DNA from: Caenimonas sp. SL110
GTDB lineage: Bacteria > Pseudomonadota > Gammaproteobacteria > Burkholderiales > Burkholderiaceae_C
Direction: 5' to 3'
DNA length: 64,000 nt
Assembly (NCBI RefSeq): GCF_001044395.1
Contig: NZ_JANU01000061.1
Coordinates: forward strand, 19,785 to 83,784
Each line of letters opens with the position of its first letter. The first letter of the stretch is position 1. The notes beneath the pieces were generated by a model. It saw only the letters and a list, made by a program, of their open reading frames with translations. It did no database searches and had not been told where the DNA came from. The position numbers and the translations under genes were made by a program. Shown one piece after another: positions 1 through 9,224 of the stretch.

Positions 1-471
1 CGTGGTGTGTGCTTCCCCGGTCACTTCATGGTCAAGGTGAACCTGCCCAAGGGACAGGTGGTGATCGACCCGTTCAGCGGCCAGTCGCTTTCGCGCGAGG
101 AACTGGCCGAGCGGCTGGAACCCTACCAGCGCCGCAGCGGCCTCGTCGACGAGTTCGAAGTGCCGCTGGGCCTGTACCTGCAGGCGGCACCGGCGCGCGA
201 CATCATCGCCCGCATGCTGCGCAACCTCAAGGAAATACACAAGGCGCAGGAAGACTGGCAGCGGCTCATCGCCGTGCAGGACCGCCTGCTCGTGCTGCTG
301 CCGGATGCGTGGGCCGAGTTTCGCGACCGCGGCCTCGCACACGCTGAACAGGGCCATGCGGCGCTTGCAGTGACTGACCTGGAAACCTATCTCATCCATG
401 CGCAGGATGCGCTTGATATCGATGTGGTGGCCGAGCGGGTTGCGCAGCTTCGGCGAGAAAAATACCAGTGA
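1..471 (+). CDS. SirB1/transglutaminase-like family protein, C-terminal part
   Basis: The gene enters from outside the window; the reading frame is open from base 1 and ends at TGA 469-471. The first visible residues, RGVCFPGHFMVKV, match the conserved (G)FPGHF block of the SirB1 transglutaminase-like family, where the His belongs to the papain-like active site. The rest is a helical, TPR-like tail with a leucine-rich repeat pattern and an aspartate/alanine-rich end, as is usual in this family. Its substrate is unknown, and in other bacteria such genes are annotated only as SirB1-family. It faces the ParA-like gene tail to tail with 2 bases between. The family call is fairly sure; the function is not known. 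Confidence 0.75.
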   Translation, partial: RGVCFPGHFMVKVNLPKGQVVIDPFSGQSLSREELAERLEPYQRRSGLVDEFEVPLGLYLQAAPARDIIARMLRNLKEIHKAQEDWQRLIAVQDRLLVLLPDAWAEFRDRGLAHAEQGHAALAVTDLETYLIHAQDALDIDVVAERVAQLRREKYQ

Positions 472-473
472 CC

Positions 474-1328
474 CTAGCGCTTGAGGAACCGGGGCACGCC
501 CAGGCTCTCAGCCACGCGGGTCAGCGTCGGAACGCCGGGGTTCGACTGCGTCGCCGCAGGCCTGCTCGCTGACAGCACGCTCAGGCGCGAGCCATGAATC
601 AGTGACTCCTGCGCGGGCATCAGGCTGTCCGGCCGCGAGTTGCCAATGCGCGTGGCTGCGACGGCATCGGTGTCGCCATCGTTGGCCGCTTGCGCAGGCT
701 GCAATATGGGACGCATCCAATCCAGAATCGGTTCCCATTGAGCCAGGTCTATTTGCGACTGGCCGGGCGGCAGGTCAAAGATCGTCAGGCCGCGTTCGAG
801 GCTTCGCACATAGAGCTGAGTTTCGCGCAACGCGCCGGCAAACGGGATGCCAAGACCGGCGGACCAGTCGCGCAGAACCTCGGCTGCACGCGTGCGTCCA
901 TCGATTCGCATCCCCACGACAGCAAGACGGCAGCGTCCATTGGCGATACGCGGCAGGGCCATGAGTTCTGCGTGGCAGGCAGCGGCCGATTCACGATCGA
1001 ACAGCGATGAACACACGGGCATCACGATCGCATCTGCAAACATCACGATGCGCGCGAGCTCGAAGCCGTGAATGCCGCCGGGTGTGTCCAGCACCACATG
1101 CGAGATGCCGGTAGGCACCCGCAGCATGTTCTTCTGGTCCAGCGCCCAAGGTGCGATGTGGGGAAGGTCAGCGTGGCGTCGACGAAGCCAGTTGCGGCTC
1201 GATTGCTGGCGGTCCACATCCCCCAGCATGACCTTGTGCCCCTGCAGCGCGCACCAGGCCGCCACATGCGCTGCAAAGGTGCTCTTGCCGCTGCCACCCT
1301 TGCGGTTGACGACTGCGATGACGGGCAT
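474..1328 (-). CDS. ParA/MinD-family P-loop ATPase (orphan)
   Basis: 284 residues. The N-terminus MPVIAVVNRKGGSGKST is the deviant Walker A motif (KGGxGKS) of ParA/MinD/Soj ATPases, followed by a GDVDRQQSS switch I-like segment (DxDxQxS) and a VVLDTPGG Walker B-like segment. The core covers about residues 1-200; the C-terminal 80 residues are low-complexity and probably disordered. Known ParA proteins use ATP-dependent dimerisation on DNA to position plasmids, chromosomes or protein clusters. No ParB-like gene or parS-like repeat is nearby, so this is an orphan that may position some other cargo. It is convergent with the SirB1-like gene. The family is certain; the cargo is unknown. Confidence 0.85.
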   Translation of the reverse strand: MPVIAVVNRKGGSGKSTFAAHVAAWCALQGHKVMLGDVDRQQSSRNWLRRRHADLPHIAPWALDQKNMLRVPTGISHVVLDTPGGIHGFELARIVMFADAIVMPVCSSLFDRESAAACHAELMALPRIANGRCRLAVVGMRIDGRTRAAEVLRDWSAGLGIPFAGALRETQLYVRSLERGLTIFDLPPGQSQIDLAQWEPILDWMRPILQPAQAANDGDTDAVAATRIGNSRPDSLMPAQESLIHGSRLSVLSASRPAATQSNPGVPTLTRVAESLGVPRFLKR

Positions 1329-1452
1329 GTGAACTGGCCTTCCAGGAGATTCCGGAAGACACAGTCTGGTACAGAAGCGCGCCGCCGTCCAGCCTTCAAG
1401 CGCTGGCGCGGGTCAGGCGCTAGGGGTTTTGTAGCAACTACGCGTCAGCGGC

Positions 1453-2474
<1,022 letters not shown>

Positions 2475-2484
<10 letters not shown>

Positions 2485-2501
2485 GTGTAGCCCGATAGAA
2501 T
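2475..2501 (+). promoter_or_regulatory. Possible promoter for the AI-2E transporter/hda genes
   Basis: TTGCAG and TAGAAT are separated by 15 bases in the purM/perM gap, with TAGAAT 22 bases ahead of the ATG. The spacer is shorter than the usual 17, and the -35 hexamer lies over the purM start, so this is only a candidate. Confidence 0.25.
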
Positions 2502-2523
2502 TTGCTTCACATTTTAGGGCCTC

Positions 2524-3594
2524 ATGCAATTCACCCCCAGCCAGCAACGCGCCGCCGCCTGGGCCTCGATCGCGATCCTTGCGTTCGCGGCCCTGTACCT
2601 CCTGGGGCGTGTGCTGGCACCTTTTGTGGTGGCCGCCGTGCTGGCCTATGCGCTGACGCCGCTCGTGGACAGGCTCGACGACCTGGGCCACGGACGCATG
2701 CCGCGGGTCATTGCCGTGGTCATCGTGGAGCTGCTGCTGATCCTTGCGCTGTTTTGCCTGGTCCTGCTGGTCATTCCGATCGTCGTGAAGGAAGTGCCGC
2801 TGATGCGCGAGCAGTTGCCGCTGGTGTTCGACAAGCTCGACACATCGCTGCGCCCCTGGCTGCTGCAGTTCGGCATCAACGTGTCGCTGGACCTGGCCAG
2901 CCTGAAGGCGCTGGTGCTCAAGTACCTGAGCGCCAACTACGAGGACACGGTCGCATCGGTGTTTTCATCGCTTCGCCTGGGCGGCGGCGTTGCAGTGACT
3001 GTCATCGGTTACGCCGTGCTGATTCCGGTGGCGCTTTTCTACCTGCTCCTGGACTGGAAACAGTTTGTCGTTCGCCTGCTCGAGTTCGTGCCGCCGCGAG
3101 CCCGACCCGCCTACGACAGCTTCACGTCCGAGGCTGACGAGGTGCTGGGCCAGTACCTTCGCGGCCAGTTGCTGGTGATGATGACGATGGCCGTGTTCTA
3201 CGGCTGCGGCCTGGCGCTCTTCGGCCTGGACCTGGCGCTGCCGATCGGCGTGTTCACGGGCCTGGCGATGTTTGTGCCTTATGTGGGCTTTGGCATAGGC
3301 CTGGTCCTGGCCGTGGTCGCGGGGCTGCTGCAATTCGCGTCGATCAAGGCGCTGGTGATGGTGGCTGCGGTCTACGGCACCGGCCAGATCTTCGAAGGCT
3401 TCTACCTGACGCCGCGCCTGGTGGGCGAGCGCATCGGCCTGCACCCGCTGGCCGTTATCTTTGCGCTGCTCGCGTTCGGGCAGGTGTTCGGCTTTGTCGG
3501 CGTGCTGGTTGCGCTGCCGGCCAGCGCAGTCCTGCTGGTGGCGATCCGCCGGCTGCGCGCCGGCTACCTGGCCAGCAAGCTCTATCACGGATGA
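2524..3594 (+). CDS. AI-2E family transporter (PerM/UPF0118)
   Basis: 356 residues with about eight hydrophobic segments. Two lie at residues 12-45, one near 65-90, one near 155-178, and a cluster fills the C-terminal half, the typical UPF0118/PerM layout with a long soluble loop between TM3 and TM4. The motif [31 protein letters not shown] (in part) and the C-terminal [19 protein letters not shown] segment are the conserved core. Family members export small molecules such as AI-2 or act as Na+/H+ antiporters; the substrate here cannot be told. Its stop overlaps the hda start (ATGA), so the two are probably cotranscribed, as in many Burkholderiales. Confidence 0.9.
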   Translation: MQFTPSQQRAAAWASIAILAFAALYLLGRVLAPFVVAAVLAYALTPLVDRLDDLGHGRMPRVIAVVIVELLLILALFCLVLLVIPIVVKEVPLMREQLPLVFDKLDTSLRPWLLQFGINVSLDLASLKALVLKYLSANYEDTVASVFSSLRLGGGVAVTVIGYAVLIPVALFYLLLDWKQFVVRLLEFVPPRARPAYDSFTSEADEVLGQYLRGQLLVMMTMAVFYGCGLALFGLDLALPIGVFTGLAMFVPYVGFGIGLVLAVVAGLLQFASIKALVMVAAVYGTGQIFEGFYLTPRLVGERIGLHPLAVIFALLAFGQVFGFVGVLVALPASAVLLVAIRRLRAGYLASKLYHG

Positions 3595-4268
3595 TGAAAC
3601 AGATCGCCCTGGACATCGGCCTCGCGCGTGCGCCCACGCTCGAGAGCTTTTTTGCCGGACCGAATGACGCGGCGCTGCGGCATCTGCAGTTGTGGGTGGG
3701 CAGTCCCACCCGGTCACCCGTGCCGACCTACCTGTGGGGCGAAGCTGCCAGCGGCAAGACGCACTTGCTGCAGGCCGTGCAGGAGTCACTCAGGCAGCAG
3801 GGCGCTCGCGCCGGCTGGCTCGATCCTTCGATGCTGGAGCCGCCCGAGTTCGACGAGCGATGGGCCGTCGTGCTGATGGACGACGTCCATCTCTACACGG
3901 CCGTGCAGCAGCATGCGGCCTTCAACTGGTTCGTCAATGCGCAGTCCTTGCAGCGCGGCGTACTGGCCGCAGGTGCACTGCCGCCGGCTGACCTGAAGCT
4001 GCGCGAAGACTTGCGCACGCGATTGGGATGGGGCCATGTCTTCCAGCTGAGCGTGCTGAGCGAGCCCGAGCGACGCTCGGTGCTGAGGCAGGCGGCAGAC
4101 GAGCGCGGCGTGTTCCTGGGCGACGAGGTGATGGACTTCATGCTCACGCGCTTTTCGCGTGACCTCGGCAGCCTGATGCAGCTGCTCGAGCAGCTCGATG
4201 GCTATGCCTTGCAGACCAAGCGCGCGATCACCATTCCCCTCATCAAGGCGATGCTGGAGAGCGAGTGA
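3591..4268 (+). CDS. hda: DnaA regulatory inactivator Hda
   Basis: 225 residues. Hda is a DnaA-like AAA+ protein that, with the DNA-loaded sliding clamp, promotes hydrolysis of DnaA-bound ATP after replication starts. The N-terminus [10 protein letters not shown] carries a recognisable clamp-binding QxxLxL-like motif. LWGEAASGKTHLLQA is the P-loop, VVLMDDVHLY the Walker B/DnaA-like motif, and residues 150-225 form the lid with the sensor-2 region. It overlaps the upstream transporter gene by four bases and its 3' end overlaps the converging sensor-kinase gene by 26 bases. The call is firm from the domain order and the beta-proteobacterial context. Confidence 0.93.
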   Translation: MMKQIALDIGLARAPTLESFFAGPNDAALRHLQLWVGSPTRSPVPTYLWGEAASGKTHLLQAVQESLRQQGARAGWLDPSMLEPPEFDERWAVVLMDDVHLYTAVQQHAAFNWFVNAQSLQRGVLAAGALPPADLKLREDLRTRLGWGHVFQLSVLSEPERRSVLRQAADERGVFLGDEVMDFMLTRFSRDLGSLMQLLEQLDGYALQTKRAITIPLIKAMLESE

Positions 4269-6462
4269 GCGCATGGACCAGCGCGATCAGCGCAGCCGGA
4301 TCGACCGGCTTGTGCAGGACCGGATATCCGTAGACCCTGGCCTGGTCTGCGCACTCGGCTGACGTGTCGCCGGTCAGAAGCATTGCCGGCACCTTGCCGC
4401 CCGACTCGCGTGATGCGGCATGAATCGCATCCAGCCCTGACTCGCCATTGCGCAGCTGGTAGTCCGACACGATGAGCGCCAGGCCGCCAATGTCACGTGC
4501 GTTCGCCGCTGCCGTGCAGGCAGAGTCAACCGTGTCGGCGACCACGGCTGCAAAGCCCAGCTCCTGGAGCAGGCGCTGCGTGGCCTGCGTGAGCTGCGGG
4601 TCGTCGTCGATGACCAGCACCCGCCCCTGTGCGCGGGGGGCAATTTCCAGGGCGTTCGCATCAGGCTCCGGCGTGAGCGTCATCGCAACGGGCAAGGTCA
4701 CCGAAAAAACCGATCCACGCCCTGGCGACGACCGTACGGCGATCGAGGTGCCCAGCAGGTGCGCCGACCTTTGCGCGATCGCCAGGCCCAGCCCCATGCC
4801 GCGCTCGCGTTCACGCCTCACATTGGCTACCTGGTAGAACTCACCGAAGATGCGGTCCTGCTCGTCCGGCGCGATGCCGATGCCGGTGTCGAGCACCTGG
4901 ATTTCCACCAGGGCGCCCCTGCGCCGGCGGCACCCGATGAGAATGCGCCCCTTGTTCGTGTATCGCAGTGCGTTGGCCACCAGGTTGGAAAGCACCCGCG
5001 CAAGGATGACCGGATCGACATGCAGCCAAAGGCCCTGGGGGGTGCGCGGCAGGCGCACCGTCAATCCCAGGCCCTTTTGCTGTGCGGGGCCGGCGAATGC
5101 GCTGTGCAGCTCGGCGAGCAACACCGACACGTCCACCGGGCGAGGCTCGACGCTGACCGTGCCGCTGTCCAGGCCCGACAGGTCGAACAGGCCATTGAGC
5201 AGGCGCCCCAGGCCTTGCAGGGCCAGCTGCAGGCGGCTTGCAACCTGGGCCACTTCTTCGCCTGACAGCTGGGGCTTGCGCGCCATCGCCTGCAGCGTTG
5301 CGGTGAACAGGCCCAGCGCCTGCACCGGCTGGCGCAAGTCGTGGCTGGCGGCCGCCAGGAACTGCGATTTGGCGCGGCTGGCCGCCTCGGCCTTGTCGCG
5401 CGCCGAGCGCAGTTGCGCGTCTCCAATCAGCCTTCGCATGCGGCGGCGCAGGACAGCCCACGAAAACAAGGCGAGCAGGACACTGGCTGCGGCACCGACG
5501 CCTGCGACGAGTTGCAGCTTGCTGGTCGCGATCGGTGTGGTGAAGTTCGGAAGCGATTGGGCCGTCACGATCCACGAGTAGCCACCCACCTGCACGCGCT
5601 GCGAAGAGAACAGCAGCTTCACAGCCGATTCGCCACCGACGCGATCGGCCAGTGAGTCCTGCACGCCTTCATCGCCCTGACCGACGCCGGCGTCATACAC
5701 CTCGATGGCGATGTTGGGACGCTCGCCCAGGATGTTGCTCAGCAGGCCGTCCATGCTGAAGGCCGCGTAGATCCAGCCCGTGATCGCGCGCCTGCGCTCC
5801 TCGACGGTTGCCGGTGGCTTGCCTGCGCCATAGACCGGCAGGTACATGCGATAGCCGGCCTGGACCTGCTCGGCGTTTTCTTCGGGCAGCTTGATCTTGT
5901 TGGAGATGGCGATGCTGGCGCTGTCGCGTGCCGCATCCATCGCGTGCTTGCGCGAGGGCTCGGCGTAGTAGTCGGTTCCCAGCGTGCTGAGCAGGCTGGA
6001 GCCTGAAGGCTCGAAGTAGAGCGCGGACGTGACTTCGGGCCTGTCGCCCGCCGGTGAAATCGAATAGGCCGGATAACCCTGTGTGCGGACGTTGCGCTCG
6101 TGCCGCGCGCGCTCGCCGGCCGGTATCCGCAGCGAGTAGCCCATGCCCTGCAGGCCGGTATGCGTCTGGATTCGAAGGCTCGCGACAAACGCCTGGAAGT
6201 CGCCGCGCTCGACCCGTGGCGATGAGGCAAAGAGGCCGTGCGTTGCATGCAGTGCCTGCTCGTACGCCAGCATGCGTTCGCGAAAAAGCCCGACGGTCTC
6301 ACGCACGCGCGTGTCGAATTCGTCCTTGAGCGCGCGTTCGATTTCGCGTCGTTCGCGGTCCCAGAGGTGGTAGGACACGGCGCCTGCGGCCACCAGCACC
6401 AGCACCGGCAGCACAAGACTGGCGAGCCGCGCCCGTCGCCATTGGGTGGGTGAAAACGTCAT
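4243..6462 (-). CDS. CHASE-domain hybrid sensor histidine kinase
   Basis: 739 residues. Order: TM1 about 13-31; periplasmic CHASE domain about 70-260 (GMGYSLRIP, RTQGYPAYSI and TGWIYAAFSMDGLL are CHASE-like); TM2 about 316-338; HisKA with phospho-acceptor H374 in SHDLRQPVQ; HATPase with N box LSNLVANALRYT and G boxes DTGIGI and GMGLGLAIA; receiver domain about 614-735 with phospho-acceptor D667 and an LHKPVD lysine. Such kinases sense a periplasmic ligand and can pass phosphate to their own receiver or to a partner. Its start overlaps the stop of the solute-binding protein gene by one base, so the two are translationally coupled. The attached receiver has no DNA-binding domain. Confidence 0.92.
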   Translation of the reverse strand: MTFSPTQWRRARLASLVLPVLVLVAAGAVSYHLWDRERREIERALKDEFDTRVRETVGLFRERMLAYEQALHATHGLFASSPRVERGDFQAFVASLRIQTHTGLQGMGYSLRIPAGERARHERNVRTQGYPAYSISPAGDRPEVTSALYFEPSGSSLLSTLGTDYYAEPSRKHAMDAARDSASIAISNKIKLPEENAEQVQAGYRMYLPVYGAGKPPATVEERRRAITGWIYAAFSMDGLLSNILGERPNIAIEVYDAGVGQGDEGVQDSLADRVGGESAVKLLFSSQRVQVGGYSWIVTAQSLPNFTTPIATSKLQLVAGVGAAASVLLALFSWAVLRRRMRRLIGDAQLRSARDKAEAASRAKSQFLAAASHDLRQPVQALGLFTATLQAMARKPQLSGEEVAQVASRLQLALQGLGRLLNGLFDLSGLDSGTVSVEPRPVDVSVLLAELHSAFAGPAQQKGLGLTVRLPRTPQGLWLHVDPVILARVLSNLVANALRYTNKGRILIGCRRRRGALVEIQVLDTGIGIAPDEQDRIFGEFYQVANVRRERERGMGLGLAIAQRSAHLLGTSIAVRSSPGRGSVFSVTLPVAMTLTPEPDANALEIAPRAQGRVLVIDDDPQLTQATQRLLQELGFAAVVADTVDSACTAAANARDIGGLALIVSDYQLRNGESGLDAIHAASRESGGKVPAMLLTGDTSAECADQARVYGYPVLHKPVDPAALIALVHALTRSPASP

Positions 6463-7754
6463 CAGCGCTGGTAGGGCAACAGGATTCGCATGGCTTCCAC
6501 CTGTGCATCTCGCATCGCCTGCTGCGGCGTCTTGGCGCCCGTGAGCGCCGCGGCCAGGCCCGCATTCAAGGCGTGGGTGACACGCTGGTTTTCGTGCGTG
6601 GAGAGCTCGGCCACTGCGTGCGTCAACTGGTCACGCGCGACAGCCGCCTGGGGAAACGAGGCGAGGTGCTCCTTCATCTGCGAGGTCTCCCACGCCTTCG
6701 GGCTGACAGCGATGTAGCCTGAATCGATGCTCCAGGACGCGGTGCGTTCCGGTGCCACCATCCAGCGAATGAACGTGAGCGCGGCCTGCCGCTGCGCAGG
6801 CGGGCTCTTCTTGAACAGGTAGAAGTTGCCTCCACCCGTGGGCGAGCCGCGCCGGCGGTGGGCCGGAAGCATGCCGACGCCCATCTCGAAGTCCGCCGTG
6901 TCGCGCAGGTTGGCCAGGTTGCCACTGGAAGTCCAGATCATTGCGGCCTTGCCGTCGACAAACTGGGCCGGCGTGGCGCCCCATTCGACGACGCCTGCAG
7001 GGTTGACCTTGTGCTGGCGCGACAGGTCCACCCAGTACGCCAGCGCATCGACCACCGCCGGACTGTCGAAGTACGTCCTCGTGCCATTGGCATTCATCAG
7101 CTCGCCGCCGTTGGCCGTGACGAGGCCCTGGAACATCCAGTACGAAAAACCCGACGACGGAATCTGCAGGCCCCATCGCCTGACCTTGCCCGACGCGTCG
7201 CGCTGGGTGAGCTGCTGCGCGAACCGGGTCATCTCGCTCCAGGATTGCGGGGGCCTGTCGGGGTCCAGGCCGGCTTCGCGAAACATCTCCTTGTTCCAGT
7301 ACAGCAAGATCGTGGACCGCTGGAACGGAATGCCCCATGTCTTGCCGGCTGCACGGCTGTTGGCCATGAGGGCGGGATAGAAGTCCTGCAGCCAGGACCT
7401 GTCGGCAGGCGCCAGCAGGTCATCGAAAGGCACGATCGCGTCGGCGTCGATCAGCGTGTACATGTCCACCGCGAAAAGCACCGCCAGGTCCGGCGGGTTG
7501 CCGCTTTTGTGGGCGGTGAGCGTCTTGGCAATCGAGTCGCGATAGGTGCCGGTGTAGATGGGTTTGACCTTGATGCCGGGATGCTCGCGCTCGAATTCCT
7601 GGACCAGCCTTGCCAGCGTTTTGGTGACGGGGCCACCCACCGCAATCGGGTAATAGAACGAGATGGTCGTTGCTTGCGCCTGCACGGCCGCAGAGGCGAG
7701 CATCGCGATTGCAATGAGGCAAGCCTGAAAGAAGGCCCGGAAATAAACCGCCAT
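6462..7754 (-). CDS. Extracellular solute-binding protein (ABC sugar/glycerol-phosphate type)
   Basis: 430 residues with a signal peptide at residues 1-27 ending in VQAQA. The mature part has the family-1 binding-protein pattern: TISFYYPIAVGGP, a LVQEFEREHPGIKV block, IPFQRSTILLYWNKEMF, then the C-terminal FIRWMVAPE and ETSQMKEHLA stretches, resembling UgpB-like proteins. No ABC permease or ATPase gene is present on either side. It is instead coupled to the CHASE kinase gene by a one-base TGATG overlap and faces a response-regulator gene. I infer that it presents a ligand, perhaps a sugar or sugar phosphate, to the kinase rather than feeding a transporter. Confidence 0.88.
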   Translation of the reverse strand: MAVYFRAFFQACLIAIAMLASAAVQAQATTISFYYPIAVGGPVTKTLARLVQEFEREHPGIKVKPIYTGTYRDSIAKTLTAHKSGNPPDLAVLFAVDMYTLIDADAIVPFDDLLAPADRSWLQDFYPALMANSRAAGKTWGIPFQRSTILLYWNKEMFREAGLDPDRPPQSWSEMTRFAQQLTQRDASGKVRRWGLQIPSSGFSYWMFQGLVTANGGELMNANGTRTYFDSPAVVDALAYWVDLSRQHKVNPAGVVEWGATPAQFVDGKAAMIWTSSGNLANLRDTADFEMGVGMLPAHRRRGSPTGGGNFYLFKKSPPAQRQAALTFIRWMVAPERTASWSIDSGYIAVSPKAWETSQMKEHLASFPQAAVARDQLTHAVAELSTHENQRVTHALNAGLAAALTGAKTPQQAMRDAQVEAMRILLPYQR

Positions 7755-7806
7755 GAACCGGAATCAGCCAGCAGATGAGTTGGCGCTAGTATGCACAGAC
7801 GCCGTT

Positions 7807-8442
7807 ATGCAAGTCACCACCCGTATCGTCCTGGCAGAAGACCACGTGCTCGTGCGCGAGGGCCTGAAGATGCTGCTGTCCACCCAGCCAGGGCTGGAGG
7901 TCGTGGCAGAGACGGGCGATGGCCGCGAGGTCCAGGCGCTGGTTGGTTCGACCGGCGCGGGGCTTCTTGTGCTCGACCTGGGCCTGCCGGGACTGCATGG
8001 CGTTGAAGTGGCCGGTGCGGTGAAGGCCGCCTTCGGTGATGCCGTGAAGGTGCTGGTGCTGACCGGTGACCTGACGCCCGGCTCGGTGCGCCAGGCGCTG
8101 GCTGCCGGCGCACACGGTTATGTTCACAAGAGCGAAGACACGGCTGACCTGGTCGCTGCGGTCGAGGCCGTGCTGGCAGGGCGGCAATACGTGAGCCGCC
8201 GCATCGCGCAGGTGTTTCGGCCCGCGCGAGCCGCGGGCGGGCATCAGGCGACGCCGCGCGAGCAGGAAATCATGTCGCTGGTGGCGCGTGGGCTTTCCAA
8301 TCGCGAGATCGCCGAGTTGCTGGACCTGAGCGTGGCCACGGTGCGAACCCATCGCCAGAACTTCATGGAAAAGTTCGAACTGCGCAATGCAGCGGAGATC
8401 ACCGCTTACGCGGTCCAGCAGGGTTACTACAGCCCGGGCTAG
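7807..8442 (+). CDS. LuxR/NarL-type two-component response regulator
   Basis: 211 residues from ATG 7807. The receiver domain (about 5-125) has acidic residues in VLAEDH, phospho-acceptor D57 in LVLDLGLPG and a conserved Lys in YVHKSED. The C-terminal LuxR helix-turn-helix starts at TPREQEIMSLVARGLSNREI and ends near residue 205. A start at 7753 is possible, but it would add 18 residues with no family match and would overlap the divergent binding-protein start. It lies head to head with the SBP/CHASE-kinase pair, which makes it the likely output of that kinase, although the kinase also carries its own receiver. Confidence 0.9.
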   Translation: MQVTTRIVLAEDHVLVREGLKMLLSTQPGLEVVAETGDGREVQALVGSTGAGLLVLDLGLPGLHGVEVAGAVKAAFGDAVKVLVLTGDLTPGSVRQALAAGAHGYVHKSEDTADLVAAVEAVLAGRQYVSRRIAQVFRPARAAGGHQATPREQEIMSLVARGLSNREIAELLDLSVATVRTHRQNFMEKFELRNAAEITAYAVQQGYYSPG

Positions 8443-8537
8443 CGTCGAATCGATTGCCTGCCTGATGCGGCCCGACTTTGGCGGGCCCGTGCATGCCTTG
8501 GGCGGGCAATGGCGCCAGCCTCCTAGAATCGGGGGCC

Positions 8538-9224
8538 ATGGGCCTTCCAAAAACAAGAGTTTCCCTTTTCGACCTCGACCACACGCTGCTGCCCATCGAC
8601 TCGGACTATTCCTGGGGCGTCTTCACCCAGACCATCGGCTGGACCGACCCGGTGGAGTTCAAGCGCCGCAACGACGAGTTCTTCGAGCAGTACAAGGCCG
8701 GAACGCTCGACATCCACGACTACGTGCGCTTTGCCGTTGAAGCGGTGCGCCTGCGCGGCCCTGAGCAGGCGCAGGCGGCGCATGCGCAATTCATGGCGAC
8801 CGTGATCGGGCCCGAGATCCGCGAGGAAGCTGTTTCACTGGTTCGCCAGCACCAGCAGGCCGGCGATCATGTGGTGATCGTCACTGCCACCAATGAATTC
8901 GTCACGCGGCCCATTGCAAATGCCCTGGGCGTGCAGGAACTCATCGCCGTTGAACTGGCGCGTGGCGACGACGGCTGGATCAACGGCGAAATCCTGGGCA
9001 TTCCATCGGCGCGCGAAGGCAAGGTCGCCCGGGTGGAACAATGGCTGGCCGGACATGGATGGGCGTGGGACAGCGCGCAGACCACGTTTTATTCGGACTC
9101 CTTCAACGATATCGCGCTTCTGGAGAAGGTGGACCACCCGGTGGCCACCAACCCGGATGAGCGGTTGCGCCGCGTTGCCACTGAGCGTGGCTGGCGCATA
9201 CTGGACCTCTTTCACAAAAAATGA
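8538..9224 (+). CDS. HAD-IB family phosphatase (SerB-like)
   Basis: 228 residues. The DxDxT nucleophile motif is FDLDHTLLP near the N-terminus; the second motif is VIVTATNEF, and the C-terminal metal motif is FYSDSFNDIALLEKV with the paired aspartates. The cap and spacing fit subfamily IB (phosphoserine phosphatase-like), often annotated as histidinol- or phosphoserine-like phosphatase in Burkholderiales. The start was set at ATG 8538 because the preceding codons have no homology and the frame needs only a short N-terminus. The gene overlaps the next one (pcnB) by four bases, and HAD-pcnB-folK is a conserved run. The substrate is not determined. Confidence 0.88.
   Translation: MGLPKTRVSLFDLDHTLLPIDSDYSWGVFTQTIGWTDPVEFKRRNDEFFEQYKAGTLDIHDYVRFAVEAVRLRGPEQAQAAHAQFMATVIGPEIREEAVSLVRQHQQAGDHVVIVTATNEFVTRPIANALGVQELIAVELARGDDGWINGEILGIPSAREGKVARVEQWLAGHGWAWDSAQTTFYSDSFNDIALLEKVDHPVATNPDERLRRVATERGWRILDLFHKK

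Noticed and set aside
2485..2691. N-terminal extension of purM
   Set aside because: Arg/Gln-rich, lies over the divergent transporter gene, and PurM families start at the GTG at 2484.
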